DNA of 64,000 nucleotides, from NCBI GenBank assembly GCA_965262705.1, contig OZ253556.1:1798001-1862000 (forward strand). Reading direction: 5' to 3'. Both the position numbers and the translations under genes were made by a program. Below are positions 32,018 to 41,112 of the stretch, one piece after another. The notes below the pieces were generated by a model. The model was not told the origin of the DNA. It saw only the letters and a program-made list of their open reading frames with translations, and did no database searches. This DNA is from UJ101 sp965262705 (GTDB lineage: Bacteria; Bacteroidota; Bacteroidia; Flavobacteriales; UJ101). Every line of letters begins with the position of its first letter. Position 1 is the stretch's first letter.

Positions 32018-32182
32018 GAGACCGTTGCAAAAAGCACTTTAGCAAAAAAATGCGACGCACGAGGAAAATTAAATACCGGAGCAACCTTTTGGGTGTGGAG
32101 GATTTTAATTTTTTGAGAAGGAAGCAGTTTGAAGCTAAATGCTTTCTTTTTCATACTTTTTTATGTGTTCTGCAACGGTCTC
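32018..32182 (+). mobile_element. MITE copy (165 bp) closing the IS3 remnant
   Basis: A complete forward copy of the short form, almost the same as the copy at 214. It joins the IS3 remnant on the left and ends 45 bp upstream of the ribosomal promoter. Confidence 0.9.
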
Positions 32183-32226
32183 ATAATACTTTTTTTAAAA
32201 ATTATATCATGTTTGTCTCAATCCTC

Positions 32227-32257
32227 TTTGTTTATTAATTTAAAATCACTAAGTTTG
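32227..32257 (+). promoter_or_regulatory. promoter of the str-S10-spc-alpha superoperon
   Basis: TTTG (32227) and TAAGTTTG (32250) are separated by 19 bp, a full match to the Bacteroidota consensus TTTG-N19-TAnnTTTG. Transcription would start near 32264, leaving a leader of about 58 bases before rpsL. Confidence 0.8.
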
Positions 32258-32321
32258 CACCCGCTAAATAAACGTCATTGTACTTATTTATTTGATTTTT
32301 AATTAATTACATTTTAATTGT

Positions 32322-32696
32322 ATGCCAACTATACAACAGTTAGTAAGAAAAGGAAGAGCCACAAATGCTAAGAAGAGTAAATCGGCTGCTTTGCAGGCAT
32401 GTCCTCAGCGGAGAGGAGTCTGTACTCGTGTGTATACAACCACTCCAAAGAAACCTAATTCGGCAATGCGGAAGGTTGCAAGGGTACGACTTACCAACGG
32501 GAATGAGGTGAACGCATATATTCCCGGCGAAGGACATAATTTGCAAGAGCACTCAATAGTATTAGTTCGTGGAGGAAGGGTGAAAGACTTGCCCGGCGTT
32601 CGTTATCATATTGTAAGAGGAGCATTAGACACAGCAGGAGTTGAAGGACGTAAACAAAGAAGATCAAAATATGGAACAAAACGTCCTAAGAAATAA
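32322..32696 (+). CDS. rpsL: 30S ribosomal protein S12
   Basis: 124 residues, the decoding-site protein. The streptomycin loop TTTPKKPNSAMRKVARV has the wild-type Lys, so no resistance change is seen, and the second loop GGRVKDLPGVRYH is standard. The MPTIQQLVRKGR start is canonical. It is the first gene of the superoperon. Confidence 0.99.
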   Translation: MPTIQQLVRKGRATNAKKSKSAALQACPQRRGVCTRVYTTTPKKPNSAMRKVARVRLTNGNEVNAYIPGEGHNLQEHSIVLVRGGRVKDLPGVRYHIVRGALDTAGVEGRKQRRSKYGTKRPKK

Positions 32697-32714
32697 TCAT
32701 TAAATAAAAAAAAG

Positions 32715-33191
32715 ATGAGAAAGTCAAGAGCAAAAAAAAGACGCATATTACCCGACCCTAAGTTTAATGATACTTTAGTAACCCGTTTTGTAAACATGTT
32801 GATGCTGCATGGCAAGAAAAGTGTAGCATTTCAGTTATATTACGATGCAATAGAGATTGTAGAGCAAAAAAAAGAAGATGAGGAAGTTTCAGCAATAGAA
32901 ACATGGAAAAAGGCATTAGAAAATATAATGCCTCATGTAGAAGTCCGCTCCCGGCGAGTAGGAGGGGCAACCTATCAAATTCCTATGCAAATTCGACCAG
33001 ATCGTAAAATCTCTATGGCGATGAAGTGGTTAATGAAATACGCTAAAGCCAGGAATGAGAAATCAATGTCTCAAAAATTAGCAGGTGAGATTTTAGCTGC
33101 GGCTAAGCAGGAGGGAGCGGCAGTAAAAAAGAAGACGGATACGCATAAAATGGCTGAAGCCAACAAAGCATTTTCACATTTTAGATTCTAA
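32715..33191 (+). CDS. rpsG: 30S ribosomal protein S7
   Basis: 158 residues, the 16S 3'-major-domain assembly protein. MRKSRAKKRRILPDP, VEVRSRRVGGATYQIP and HKMAEANKAFSHFRF are typical. It lies 18 bp after rpsL and 8 bp before fusA. The upstream A-rich stretch lacks a Shine-Dalgarno, as usual in this phylum. Confidence 0.99.
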   Translation: MRKSRAKKRRILPDPKFNDTLVTRFVNMLMLHGKKSVAFQLYYDAIEIVEQKKEDEEVSAIETWKKALENIMPHVEVRSRRVGGATYQIPMQIRPDRKISMAMKWLMKYAKARNEKSMSQKLAGEILAAAKQEGAAVKKKTDTHKMAEANKAFSHFRF

Positions 33192-33199
33192 GATAAATC

Positions 33200-35317
33200 A
33201 TGGCAAGAGATTTAAAATACACAAGAAATATAGGAATTGCGGCGCATATTGATGCCGGCAAGACCACAACAACAGAGCGTATTTTGTTCTATACAGGTCG
33301 TTCTCATAAAATTGGAGAAGTGCATGATGGAGCAGCCACCATGGATTGGATGGAACAAGAAGCGGAACGAGGAATAACCATTACCTCTGCAGCTACCACC
33401 TGTACTTGGAATTTTCCAACAGAACAAGGAAAACCTACCTCTGAGTCGAAACCTTATCATTTTAATATTATTGATACGCCCGGCCATGTCGATTTTACGG
33501 TTGAGGTTAATCGTTCCTTGCGGGTGTTGGATGGCTTAGTGTTTTTGTTTTCAGCGGTAGATGGAGTTGAACCCCAATCAGAAACCAACTGGCGTCTGGC
33601 AGATAACTATCACGTGCCTCGTATGGGGTTTGTTAATAAAATGGATAGGCAGGGCGCTGACTTTTTAAATGTTTGCAAACAAATGAAAGAAATGTTAGGC
33701 TCTAATGCGGTTCCTATTTGCCTGCCTATTGGTTCGGAAATAGACTTTAAAGGAATCGTAGATTTGGTTAAAAATCGAGCCATTATATGGCATGATGAAA
33801 CCCAGGGGGCAACTTTTGACATCATTGACATTCCTGAAGAAATGAAAGAAGAGGTGAACGAATACCGAGGTTTTTTGATAGAAGAAGTAGCATCTTATGA
33901 TGAAGGATTATTAGACAAGTATATGGAAGATCCGGATTCAATTACCGAAGAAGAAATACATGCTGCGCTGCGTGCTGCTACTTTAGATATGTCAATTATC
34001 CCTATGCTGGCAGGATCAGCTTTTAAAAACAAAGGAGTGCAGCATTTATTGGATTGTGTATGTCGTTATCTGCCCTCGCCATTAGATAAGGAAGCCATAG
34101 AGGGAACAGAACCCAATGCACAAAAAATTTATAGAAAACCTTCACCTAATGAGCCTTTCTCTGCATTGGCATTTAAGATAGCTACAGATCCCTTCGTTGG
34201 ACGCTTAGCATTTTTTAGAGCCTATTCAGGAACATTGGATGCTGGCTCTTACATTTTGAATAATCGTTCAGGAAATAAAGAAAGAATTTCTCGGATTTTT
34301 CAAATGCACGCTAATAAACAAGAACCCGTTGATTCTATTAGTGCTGGAGATATTGGCGCGGCAGTAGGGTTTAAAGATATTAAAACGGGAGATACTTTAA
34401 GCGATCTTAAAGCGCCTATTATATTAGAATCTATGAATTTTCCTGATCCAGTAATTGGGATTGCAGTAGAGCCTAAAACAAAAGCAGATGTAGATAAACT
34501 AGGCATAGCACTGGGAAAATTAGCGGAGGAAGACCCAACTTTTCAGGTGCGGACTGATGAAGCCTCAGGGCAGACTATTATATCAGGGATGGGAGAGTTA
34601 CATTTAGATATTATTATAGATCGCCTAAAAAGAGAGTTTAAAGTAGAAGTAGATCAAGGGCAGCCGCAAGTGGAATATAAAGAATCAATTACGCGGTCTG
34701 CTGATCATAGAGAGGTATACAAGAAGCAAACCGGTGGGCGAGGTAAGTTTGCAGACATTATTTTTAAAATGGAACCTGCCGAAAAAGGAAAGGAAGGGTT
34801 GGAGTTTATTTCAGGAATTAAAGGAGGAAATATTCCAAAAGAGTTTATTCCATCGGTTGAAAAAGGGTTTAAAGAGGCTATGAAAAACGGTCCATTGGCA
34901 GGATATGAAATGGATGCCTTGAAAATCACTTTATTAGATGGCTCTTATCATCAGGTAGATTCTGATCAATTATCTTTTGAATTGGCGGCTAAATTAGGAT
35001 ATAAAGAGGCAGCTAAAGCTGCGGGAGCAGTTATTCTTGAACCTATGATGAAGTTAGAGGTAATTACCCCTGAAGAAAACATGGGAGATATTGTAGGAGA
35101 TTTAAACCGTCGTAGGGCATTAGTAAACGGAATGGACGATAAATCAGGAGCTAAAGTGGTTCGTGCAGATGTGCCTCTGTCAGAAATGTTTGGTTATGTA
35201 ACTTCGTTGAGGACATTATCCTCAGGAAGGGCAACTTCCACGATGACTTTCTCGCACTATGCAGAGGCACCAGCAAATATTGCAGAAGAAGTAATAAAAG
35301 CATCTAAAGGCGAATAA
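33200..35317 (+). CDS. fusA: elongation factor G
   Basis: 705 residues. GTPase that drives translocation. P-loop AHIDAGKTTTTERILF, switch RGITITSAATT, DTPGHVDFTVEV and NKMDRQGADF are intact; domains II-V follow in normal length. A short insert after TTCTW (NFPTEQGKPTSESKP) is seen in Bacteroidota EF-G. Its place between rpsG and rpsJ is usual for this phylum; tuf is not next to it. Confidence 0.98.
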   Translation: MARDLKYTRNIGIAAHIDAGKTTTTERILFYTGRSHKIGEVHDGAATMDWMEQEAERGITITSAATTCTWNFPTEQGKPTSESKPYHFNIIDTPGHVDFTVEVNRSLRVLDGLVFLFSAVDGVEPQSETNWRLADNYHVPRMGFVNKMDRQGADFLNVCKQMKEMLGSNAVPICLPIGSEIDFKGIVDLVKNRAIIWHDETQGATFDIIDIPEEMKEEVNEYRGFLIEEVASYDEGLLDKYMEDPDSITEEEIHAALRAATLDMSIIPMLAGSAFKNKGVQHLLDCVCRYLPSPLDKEAIEGTEPNAQKIYRKPSPNEPFSALAFKIATDPFVGRLAFFRAYSGTLDAGSYILNNRSGNKERISRIFQMHANKQEPVDSISAGDIGAAVGFKDIKTGDTLSDLKAPIILESMNFPDPVIGIAVEPKTKADVDKLGIALGKLAEEDPTFQVRTDEASGQTIISGMGELHLDIIIDRLKREFKVEVDQGQPQVEYKESITRSADHREVYKKQTGGRGKFADIIFKMEPAEKGKEGLEFISGIKGGNIPKEFIPSVEKGFKEAMKNGPLAGYEMDALKITLLDGSYHQVDSDQLSFELAAKLGYKEAAKAAGAVILEPMMKLEVITPEENMGDIVGDLNRRRALVNGMDDKSGAKVVRADVPLSEMFGYVTSLRTLSSGRATSTMTFSHYAEAPANIAEEVIKASKGE

Positions 35318-35336
35318 TACGATTAAAATTAAAAAG

Positions 35337-35642
35337 ATGAGTCAGAAAATTAGAATAAAATTACAGTCGTACGATCATAATTTAGTTGATCGTTCAGCAG
35401 ATAAAATCGTACGAACAGTAAAATCAACCGGAGCAGTAATTAATGGCCCCGTTCCTTTACCCACTCATAAAAAGATTTTTACAGTGTTACGATCGCCGCA
35501 CGTAAACAAAAAATCTCGTGAGCAATTTCAATTATCATCACATAAGCGTTTATTAGATATTTACAGTTCTTCTCCCAAAACAGTCGATGCATTGATGAAA
35601 TTAGAGTTGCCAAGCGGGGTAGAAGTAGAAATTAAAGTATAA
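35337..35642 (+). CDS. rpsJ: 30S ribosomal protein S10
   Basis: 101 residues. SQKIRIKLQSYDHNLVDRSA and GPVPLPTHKKIFTVLRSPHV are diagnostic. Besides its ribosomal role, S10 (NusE) takes part in antitermination. It starts the S10 block 19 bp after fusA, without a promoter I can see. Confidence 0.98.
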   Translation: MSQKIRIKLQSYDHNLVDRSADKIVRTVKSTGAVINGPVPLPTHKKIFTVLRSPHVNKKSREQFQLSSHKRLLDIYSSSPKTVDALMKLELPSGVEVEIKV

Positions 35643-35709
35643 TCAAAAAAGTTCATAGCCTGCATTTATTTTATAATGATTAGGCTTCTTAACTTAAAAA
35701 CGGATAGTA

Positions 35710-36330
35710 ATGTCAGGAATTATTGGAAAAAAAATTGGAATGACCAGTTTGTTTGACGACTCAGGGAAAAACATTCCTTGTACAGTTATTCAGTCAGGCC
35801 CATGTACGGTAACACAGATTAAAACTGAAAAAGTTGACGGATACAAAGCGATACAACTAGGTTTTGATAACAAAAAAGAAAAGCGGGCAACAAAGGCAGC
35901 TATAGGGCACTTTAAAAAATCAGGAACAACTCCTAAATATAAAACAGTTGAGTTCGCAGCCAATTATGAAAAAGATTTGAATATCGGAGAGATAGTTGAT
36001 GTGAAAATTTTTGATGAAGGAGAATATATTGATATAGCAGGAATTTCTAAAGGGAAAGGATTTCAGGGTGTTGTGAAACGTCATGGATTTAAAGGAGTGG
36101 GCCAAGCCACGCACGGTCAGCATAATCGTTTAAGAGCACCGGGGTCAATTGGTGCCGGATCTGACCCTTCAAGAGTGTTTAAAGGAACAAGAATGGCAGG
36201 TCGTATGGGAGGAAAAAGAGTTACGGTACAAAATTTACAGGTAGTAAAAGTAGATAAGGATAAAAACCTCCTGATAGTAAAAGGGTCCGTTCCGGGTCCT
36301 AAGAATGGATACTTATTAATACAAAAGTAA
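35710..36330 (+). CDS. rplC: 50S ribosomal protein L3
   Basis: 206 residues. MSGIIGKKIGMTSLFDDSGK and the peptidyl-transferase-near loop HGQHNRLRAPGSIGAGSDPS are clear. Its stop overlaps the start of rplD by one base (TAATG). The 67-bp gap after rpsJ is among the widest in the S10 block and could hold an internal regulatory site. Confidence 0.98.
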   Translation: MSGIIGKKIGMTSLFDDSGKNIPCTVIQSGPCTVTQIKTEKVDGYKAIQLGFDNKKEKRATKAAIGHFKKSGTTPKYKTVEFAANYEKDLNIGEIVDVKIFDEGEYIDIAGISKGKGFQGVVKRHGFKGVGQATHGQHNRLRAPGSIGAGSDPSRVFKGTRMAGRMGGKRVTVQNLQVVKVDKDKNLLIVKGSVPGPKNGYLLIQK

Positions 36331-36959
36331 TGGAAGCAGTTGTTTTAGATATTAAAGGAAAAGAAACGGGTCGAACGATTTCTCTGAATCCTGATGTTTT
36401 TGGATCAGAGCCTAATGAGCATGCGGTTTATTTAGAAGTAAAGCAATATTTAGCGGCGCAACGCCAAGGAACACATAAGGCTAAAGAAAGAGGAGAAATT
36501 ATAGGGAGCACTCGAAAAATAAAAAAACAAAAAGGAACGGGTACTGCAAGAGCCGGGTCAATTAAAAATCCTCTTTTTAAAGGAGGAGGCAGAGTGTTCG
36601 GACCCAGACCGAGAGACTATCGATTCAAATTAAATAAAGCGGTCAAACGTTTGTCTAAAAAATCGGTGCTGTCGCAAAAAGCAAAGGAAGACCAAATTAA
36701 GGTGATGGAAGATTTTCATTTTGAGGCGCCTAAAACAAAGAATTTCCTTAATATAATTAATGCTTTAGGGCTGGAAGATAAAAAAATATTGATGGTGTTG
36801 GCTAAGTCGAATAAAAACGTATATTTGTCGTCCCGAAATTTACCGAAGGTAAACGTGCTGGTTTATTCTGAATTAAGCAGTTACCATTTAATTAATGCCT
36901 CTGAAATTGTGTTCATTGAGGATGCGGTCGCAAAAATTCAGGAAAATTTAACGAAATAA
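36330..36959 (+). CDS. rplD: 50S ribosomal protein L4
   Basis: 209 residues. The exit-tunnel loop with KKQKGTGTARAGSIKNPLFK and GGGRVFGPRPRDY is intact, so no macrolide-type change is visible. In E. coli L4 autoregulates the S10 operon; no matching leader can be recognised here. Confidence 0.98.
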   Translation: MEAVVLDIKGKETGRTISLNPDVFGSEPNEHAVYLEVKQYLAAQRQGTHKAKERGEIIGSTRKIKKQKGTGTARAGSIKNPLFKGGGRVFGPRPRDYRFKLNKAVKRLSKKSVLSQKAKEDQIKVMEDFHFEAPKTKNFLNIINALGLEDKKILMVLAKSNKNVYLSSRNLPKVNVLVYSELSSYHLINASEIVFIEDAVAKIQENLTK

Positions 36960-36965
36960 TTCATT

Positions 36966-37256
36966 ATGAGTATTTTAATTAGGCCTGTCATTACAGAAAA
37001 AACAAACTCGGATAGTGAGTTGAATAATCGTTTTACATTTCTAGTAGAACCAGTAGCAAATAAACTGCAGGTGAAAGATGCGGTTGAAAAAATGTATGGA
37101 GTAGAGGTATTGTCTGTCAAAACCATGATTTACAGGCCAAAAGTTAAATCAAGACATACAAAAAACGGAATGCAGAAGGGCAAAACAAATAAGCAAAAAA
37201 AGGCGGTTGTGAAAATAGCCGAAGGACAAGAAATTGATTTTTACGATAATATTTAA
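36966..37256 (+). CDS. rplW: 50S ribosomal protein L23
   Basis: 96 residues. IRPVITEKTNSDSELNNRFT and the basic loop before KAVVKIAEGQEIDFYD are typical. L23 lies at the tunnel exit and binds trigger factor and SRP. Confidence 0.97.
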   Translation: MSILIRPVITEKTNSDSELNNRFTFLVEPVANKLQVKDAVEKMYGVEVLSVKTMIYRPKVKSRHTKNGMQKGKTNKQKKAVVKIAEGQEIDFYDNI

Positions 37257-37264
37257 ATAAAATC

Positions 37265-38089
37265 ATGTCAGTAAGGAAATTAAAACCGGTTACACCAGGG
37301 CAACGATTCAGAGTGGTAAATAACTTTGAAGAAATAACGGTATCTAAGCCTGAAAAATCATTGGTTTCAGGAAAAAGTAAGTCCGGAGGGCGTAATAATC
37401 AAGGGCGAATAACCAGCCGTTATATAGGAGGAGGGCATAAAAAAAAGTACAGAAAAATTGATTTTAAACGAGATAAATCGAATGTACCGGCGGTAGTAAA
37501 ATCTATTGAGTATGATCCTAATCGATCCGCTTTTATCGCCTTACTCTATTATGTGGATGGGGCAAAGCGCTATATAATAGCCCAAAACGGATTAAAAGTA
37601 GGACAAAAAGTAATATCCGGGAAAAATGTAACTCCTGAAGTGGGAAATGCAATGCAGCTTGAATCAATACCTCTCGGAACTATTATCTCATGTATTGAAC
37701 TAAATCCCGGGCAAGGAGCAATTATAGCGAGAAGCGCCGGGTCTTATGCTCAATTAGTGGCAAGAGATGGAAAATATGCAATTATAAAATTACCCTCAGG
37801 GGAAACCCGTATGATTTTAACAAGTTGTATGGCAACTGTAGGAGTGGTTTCTAATTCAGATCATCAACTGCAAATTTCAGGTAAGGCCGGACGAAGTCGA
37901 TGGAAAGGGAGAAGACCAAGAACACGAGCGGTAGTAATGAACCCGGTAGATCACCCTATGGGAGGAGGAGAAGGTCGTGCTTCGGGAGGACATCCAAGAG
38001 ATAGAAAAGGAAGACCTGCAAAGGGACTTAAAACAAGAGCTAAGAAGAAAGATTCAAATAAGTATATTATAGAACGAAGAAAGAAATAA
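37265..38089 (+). CDS. rplB: 50S ribosomal protein L2
   Basis: 274 residues. VRKLKPVTPGQRFRVVNNFE at the start, the globular KKYRKIDFKRDK part and the C-terminal NPVDHPMGGGEGRASGGHPR loop, which includes the His important for subunit association, are present. Confidence 0.99.
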   Translation: MSVRKLKPVTPGQRFRVVNNFEEITVSKPEKSLVSGKSKSGGRNNQGRITSRYIGGGHKKKYRKIDFKRDKSNVPAVVKSIEYDPNRSAFIALLYYVDGAKRYIIAQNGLKVGQKVISGKNVTPEVGNAMQLESIPLGTIISCIELNPGQGAIIARSAGSYAQLVARDGKYAIIKLPSGETRMILTSCMATVGVVSNSDHQLQISGKAGRSRWKGRRPRTRAVVMNPVDHPMGGGEGRASGGHPRDRKGRPAKGLKTRAKKKDSNKYIIERRKK

Positions 38090-38092
38090 TTT

Positions 38093-38371
38093 ATGGCACG
38101 TTCATTAAAAAAAGGACCTTATATACATTATAAATTAGAAAAAAAAGTTCTGGCAAACGCAGCATCAGGAAATAAAGCTGTTATAAAAACATGGTCCAGG
38201 GCATCTATGATATCACCTGATTTTGTAGGGCATACTATTGCAGTGCATAACGGACGTCAATTTGTACCGGTATATATTACGGAAAATATGGTAGGGCATA
38301 AATTAGGAGAATTTGCACCCACCCGCACTTTTAGAGGGCATGCAGGGGCAAAGAATAAAGGTAAAAAGTAG
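38093..38371 (+). CDS. rpsS: 30S ribosomal protein S19
   Basis: 92 residues. MARSLKKGPYIHYKLEKKVL and HNGRQFVPVYITENMVGHKL with FAPTRTFRGH are standard. It contacts the tRNA acceptor region in the small-subunit head. Three bp separate it from rplB. Confidence 0.98.
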   Translation: MARSLKKGPYIHYKLEKKVLANAASGNKAVIKTWSRASMISPDFVGHTIAVHNGRQFVPVYITENMVGHKLGEFAPTRTFRGHAGAKNKGKK

Positions 38372-38376
38372 TCGTA

Positions 38377-38778
38377 ATGGGAAAAAGAAAAAGAATAAGT
38401 GCGAAAAAACGGGCAGACGAGAAAAAACAGACTGCCTTTGCCCGGTTAAATAATTGTCCGACTTCTCCCCGTAAAATGAGAATTGTGGCAGATATGGTCA
38501 GAGGGCAGGAGATCGATAAAGCGCTATCACTTTTGAAATACAGTAAAAAAGAAGCTTCCAATAAATTAGAAAAATTATTATTATCCGCAATAGCTAATTG
38601 GCGGGTAAAAAATGAAGAGTTGGATGTAGAGAACTCGGACTTGTTTATCAAAGAGATATATGTAGATAGTGCCCGCATGTTAAAACGTATTCAGCCGGCA
38701 CCTCAGGGTCGTGCACATAGAATACGAAAAAGGTCAAATCATGTAACCTTAATTTTAGATAATAAAACCAGCGAGTAG
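38377..38778 (+). CDS. rplV: 50S ribosomal protein L22
   Basis: 133 residues. The core NNCPTSPRKMRIVADMVRGQ and the tunnel hairpin RMLKRIQPAPQGRAHRIRKR are typical. The N-terminal basic extension (MGKRKRISAKKRADEKKQTA) is longer than in E. coli and common in Bacteroidota. Confidence 0.98.
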   Translation: MGKRKRISAKKRADEKKQTAFARLNNCPTSPRKMRIVADMVRGQEIDKALSLLKYSKKEASNKLEKLLLSAIANWRVKNEELDVENSDLFIKEIYVDSARMLKRIQPAPQGRAHRIRKRSNHVTLILDNKTSE

Positions 38779-38781
38779 ATT

Positions 38782-39483
38782 ATGGGACAAAAAACAAACC
38801 CGATAGGGAATAGGTTAGGAATTATAAAAGGATGGGAATCAAACTGGTTTGGAGGGAAAAAATTTGGTGAAAAAATTGCTGAAGATTATAAAGTTCGGCA
38901 ATATGTTGAAGCAAGATTATCTAAGGCTGGTGTCTCGAGAATAATCATCGAACGAACATTGAAACTGATTACACTTACAATAACAACTGCCCGTCCGGGA
39001 ATTGTTATTGGAAAGGGGGGGCAAGAGGTAGATAAGTTAAAAGAAGAATTGAAAAAACTAACCCATAAAGAGGTTCAGATTAATATTTTTGAAATTAAAA
39101 AACCTGAATTAGATGCTTTATTGGTAGCGAGGAACATAGCTCGTCAGATTGAAAGTAGAGTTTCCTATCGGAGAGCGATAAAAATGGCTATTCAATTGAC
39201 CATGAGAATGAGGTGTGAAGGAATAAAAATTCAAATTTCAGGACGTTTGAATGGTGCTGAGATGGCACGATCAGAATCCTTTAAAGAAGGTCGTATCCCA
39301 CTATCTACATTCCGGGCAGATATAGATTACGCATTGGCGGAAGCTCATACTACTTATGGACGCTTAGGCGTTAAGGTGTGGATTATGAAAGGAGAAGTTT
39401 ATGGAAAAAGAGATTTATCTCCACTGGTAGGGATGCAAAAGAAAAAAGGAGGTCTACCAAGAAACAGTAAGGTAGGTCATTAA
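38782..39483 (+). CDS. rpsC: 30S ribosomal protein S3
   Basis: 233 residues. MGQKTNPIGNRLGIIKGWES, the KH motif RPGIVIGKGGQEVDKL and the C-terminal GRLNGAEMARSESFKEGRIP are diagnostic. With S4 and S5 it forms the mRNA entry helicase site. Confidence 0.99.
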   Translation: MGQKTNPIGNRLGIIKGWESNWFGGKKFGEKIAEDYKVRQYVEARLSKAGVSRIIIERTLKLITLTITTARPGIVIGKGGQEVDKLKEELKKLTHKEVQINIFEIKKPELDALLVARNIARQIESRVSYRRAIKMAIQLTMRMRCEGIKIQISGRLNGAEMARSESFKEGRIPLSTFRADIDYALAEAHTTYGRLGVKVWIMKGEVYGKRDLSPLVGMQKKKGGLPRNSKVGH

Positions 39484-39501
39484 ACAAAATATACATGAAT
39501 T

Positions 39502-39921
39502 ATGTTACAACCTAAAAGAACGAAATTCAGAAGAATGCAGAAGGGTCGTATGAAAGGAAATTCCCATAGGGGAGATCAGTTAGCATACGGAACTTTTGGT
39601 ATAAAATCGCTGGAAGCTACCTGGATTACTTCAAGGCAAATTGAAGCGGCTCGTGTGGCGGCTACAAGATATATGAAAAGAGAAGGGCAATTGTGGATTA
39701 AAGTGTTTCCGGATAAGCCTATAACAAAGAAACCTCAGGAAGTAAGAATGGGAAAAGGAAAAGGTATGCCGGAATATTTTGTAGCTGTAGCGAAGCCGGG
39801 GCGTATTTTATTTGAAGTAGAAGGGGTTTCTTATGAAATAGCTAAGGAAGCTTTAAGATTAGCAGCTCAGAAATTACCAGTAAAAACAAAGTTTATTGTC
39901 GCAAATGATTTTGTTCATTAA
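39502..39921 (+). CDS. rplP: 50S ribosomal protein L16
   Basis: 139 residues. MLQPKRTKFRRMQKGRMKGN, WIKVFPDKPITKKPQEVRMG and KGMPEYFVAVAKPGRILFE are standard. It helps position the A-site tRNA. Confidence 0.99.
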   Translation: MLQPKRTKFRRMQKGRMKGNSHRGDQLAYGTFGIKSLEATWITSRQIEAARVAATRYMKREGQLWIKVFPDKPITKKPQEVRMGKGKGMPEYFVAVAKPGRILFEVEGVSYEIAKEALRLAAQKLPVKTKFIVANDFVH

Positions 39922-39930
39922 AAAAGTATT

Positions 39931-40125
39931 ATGAAGGCAGCAGAAATCAAAGTATTATCTATGGAAGATATTAAAGTTAAATTAGAAGAAACAAAGAAGA
40001 AATATCAAAATATTCGATTGATACATAGCGCTTCTCCATTGGAAAATCCAATCCAGTTGAGAAATTACAGAAGAGTCATCGCACGACTTGCTACAGAATT
40101 AACAAAAAAAGAAAAGAAATCTTAA
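39931..40125 (+). CDS. rpmC: 50S ribosomal protein L29
   Basis: 64 residues, two helices: KAAEIKVLSMEDIKVKLEET and LENPIQLRNYRRVIARLATE. It sits beside L23 at the exit tunnel. Only four bases separate it from rpsQ. Confidence 0.96.
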   Translation: MKAAEIKVLSMEDIKVKLEETKKKYQNIRLIHSASPLENPIQLRNYRRVIARLATELTKKEKKS

Positions 40126-40129
40126 GATA

Positions 40130-40384
40130 ATGAAGAGAAACTTAAGAAAAGAAAGAATAGGGACGGTAACTTCAAATAAAATGGAAAAAACGATTGTAGT
40201 TACGGAAACAAAAAGAGTGAAACATCCTATGTATGGGAAGTTTGTTTTGAGATCAAAAAAATATACTGCACATGATGCTGAAAATGCCTGTAATGAAGGA
40301 GATACTGTGCGTATTATGGAAACACGCCCCCTGAGTAAGAACAAAAGGTGGAGATTAGTAGAAATTTTAGAAAAAGCTAAGTAA
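40130..40384 (+). CDS. rpsQ: 30S ribosomal protein S17
   Basis: 84 residues. RKERIGTVTSNKMEKTIVV and ENACNEGDTVRIMETRPLSK are the OB-fold signatures of S17, an early 16S assembly protein. Its start lies four bases after rpmC. Confidence 0.97.
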   Translation: MKRNLRKERIGTVTSNKMEKTIVVTETKRVKHPMYGKFVLRSKKYTAHDAENACNEGDTVRIMETRPLSKNKRWRLVEILEKAK

Positions 40385-40386
40385 TT

Positions 40387-40755
40387 ATGTTACAGCAGGA
40401 ATCAAGGTTAAACGTTGCAGATAATACAGGGGCTAAGCAAGTGCTGCTTATCCGGGTACTTGGCGGTACCAAAAGAAGATATGCTTCCATTGGAGATCAA
40501 ATCGTAGTGACGGTAAAAGAAGCTACTCCTTCCGGAGGCATTAAAAAAGGAACTGTTTCAAAAGCAGTAGTGGTGCGGACTACTAAAGAAGTGAGGCGTA
40601 AAGATGGGTCTTACATACGATTTGAAGATAATGCCTGTGTGCTCTTAGCAGCTACTGGAGAGATGAGGGGTACTCGTGTATTTGGACCTGTGGCAAGAGA
40701 ATTAAGGGATAAAGAGTATATGAAAATTGTTTCATTAGCACCAGAGGTGTTGTAA
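40387..40755 (+). CDS. rplN: 50S ribosomal protein L14
   Basis: 122 residues. MLQQESRLNVADNTGAKQVL, GTKRRYASIGDQIVVTVKEA and the end GDKEYMKIVSLAPEVL-like tail are standard. L14 forms an intersubunit bridge and is the docking site of the silencing factor RsfS. Confidence 0.98.
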   Translation: MLQQESRLNVADNTGAKQVLLIRVLGGTKRRYASIGDQIVVTVKEATPSGGIKKGTVSKAVVVRTTKEVRRKDGSYIRFEDNACVLLAATGEMRGTRVFGPVARELRDKEYMKIVSLAPEVL

Positions 40756-40763
40756 AAAGTATT

Positions 40764-41096
40764 ATGAATATGCTAAAATTGAAAATCAGAACAGGGGATA
40801 GAGTAATTGTCTTGTCAGGAAAAGACAAAGGAAAGGAAGGAGAGGTACTAAGCGTGAATCGGGAGAAAAATCCAGATAAAAACCGCGCAGTTGTAAGAGG
40901 AGTAAATATGATAAAAAAGCATACGAAGCCCTCGGCGGATAACCCTCAAGGAGGTATAGTAGAGCGGGAAGCACCTATACACATATCTAATCTATCCTTA
41001 GTTGACCCGAAATCAGGAAAGGCAACAAGAGTTGGGTATAGAATAGAAGAAGGTAAAAAAGTGCGTTATGCCAAAAAGTCAGGCGAGATTTTATAA
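40764..41096 (+). CDS. rplX: 50S ribosomal protein L24
   Basis: 110 residues. The KOW motif TGDRVIVLSGKDKGKEGEVL and NMIKKHTKPSADNPQGGIVE are typical. ATG 40770 (MLKLKIRTGD) is an equally good start. It is an early assembly initiator. Confidence 0.97.
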   Translation: MNMLKLKIRTGDRVIVLSGKDKGKEGEVLSVNREKNPDKNRAVVRGVNMIKKHTKPSADNPQGGIVEREAPIHISNLSLVDPKSGKATRVGYRIEEGKKVRYAKKSGEIL

Positions 41097-41112
41097 AAGA
41101 GTTAAATAAGCG

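Noticed and set aside
32322..32696. Streptomycin-resistance change in S12
   Set aside because: The TPKKPNS loop has the wild-type Lys.
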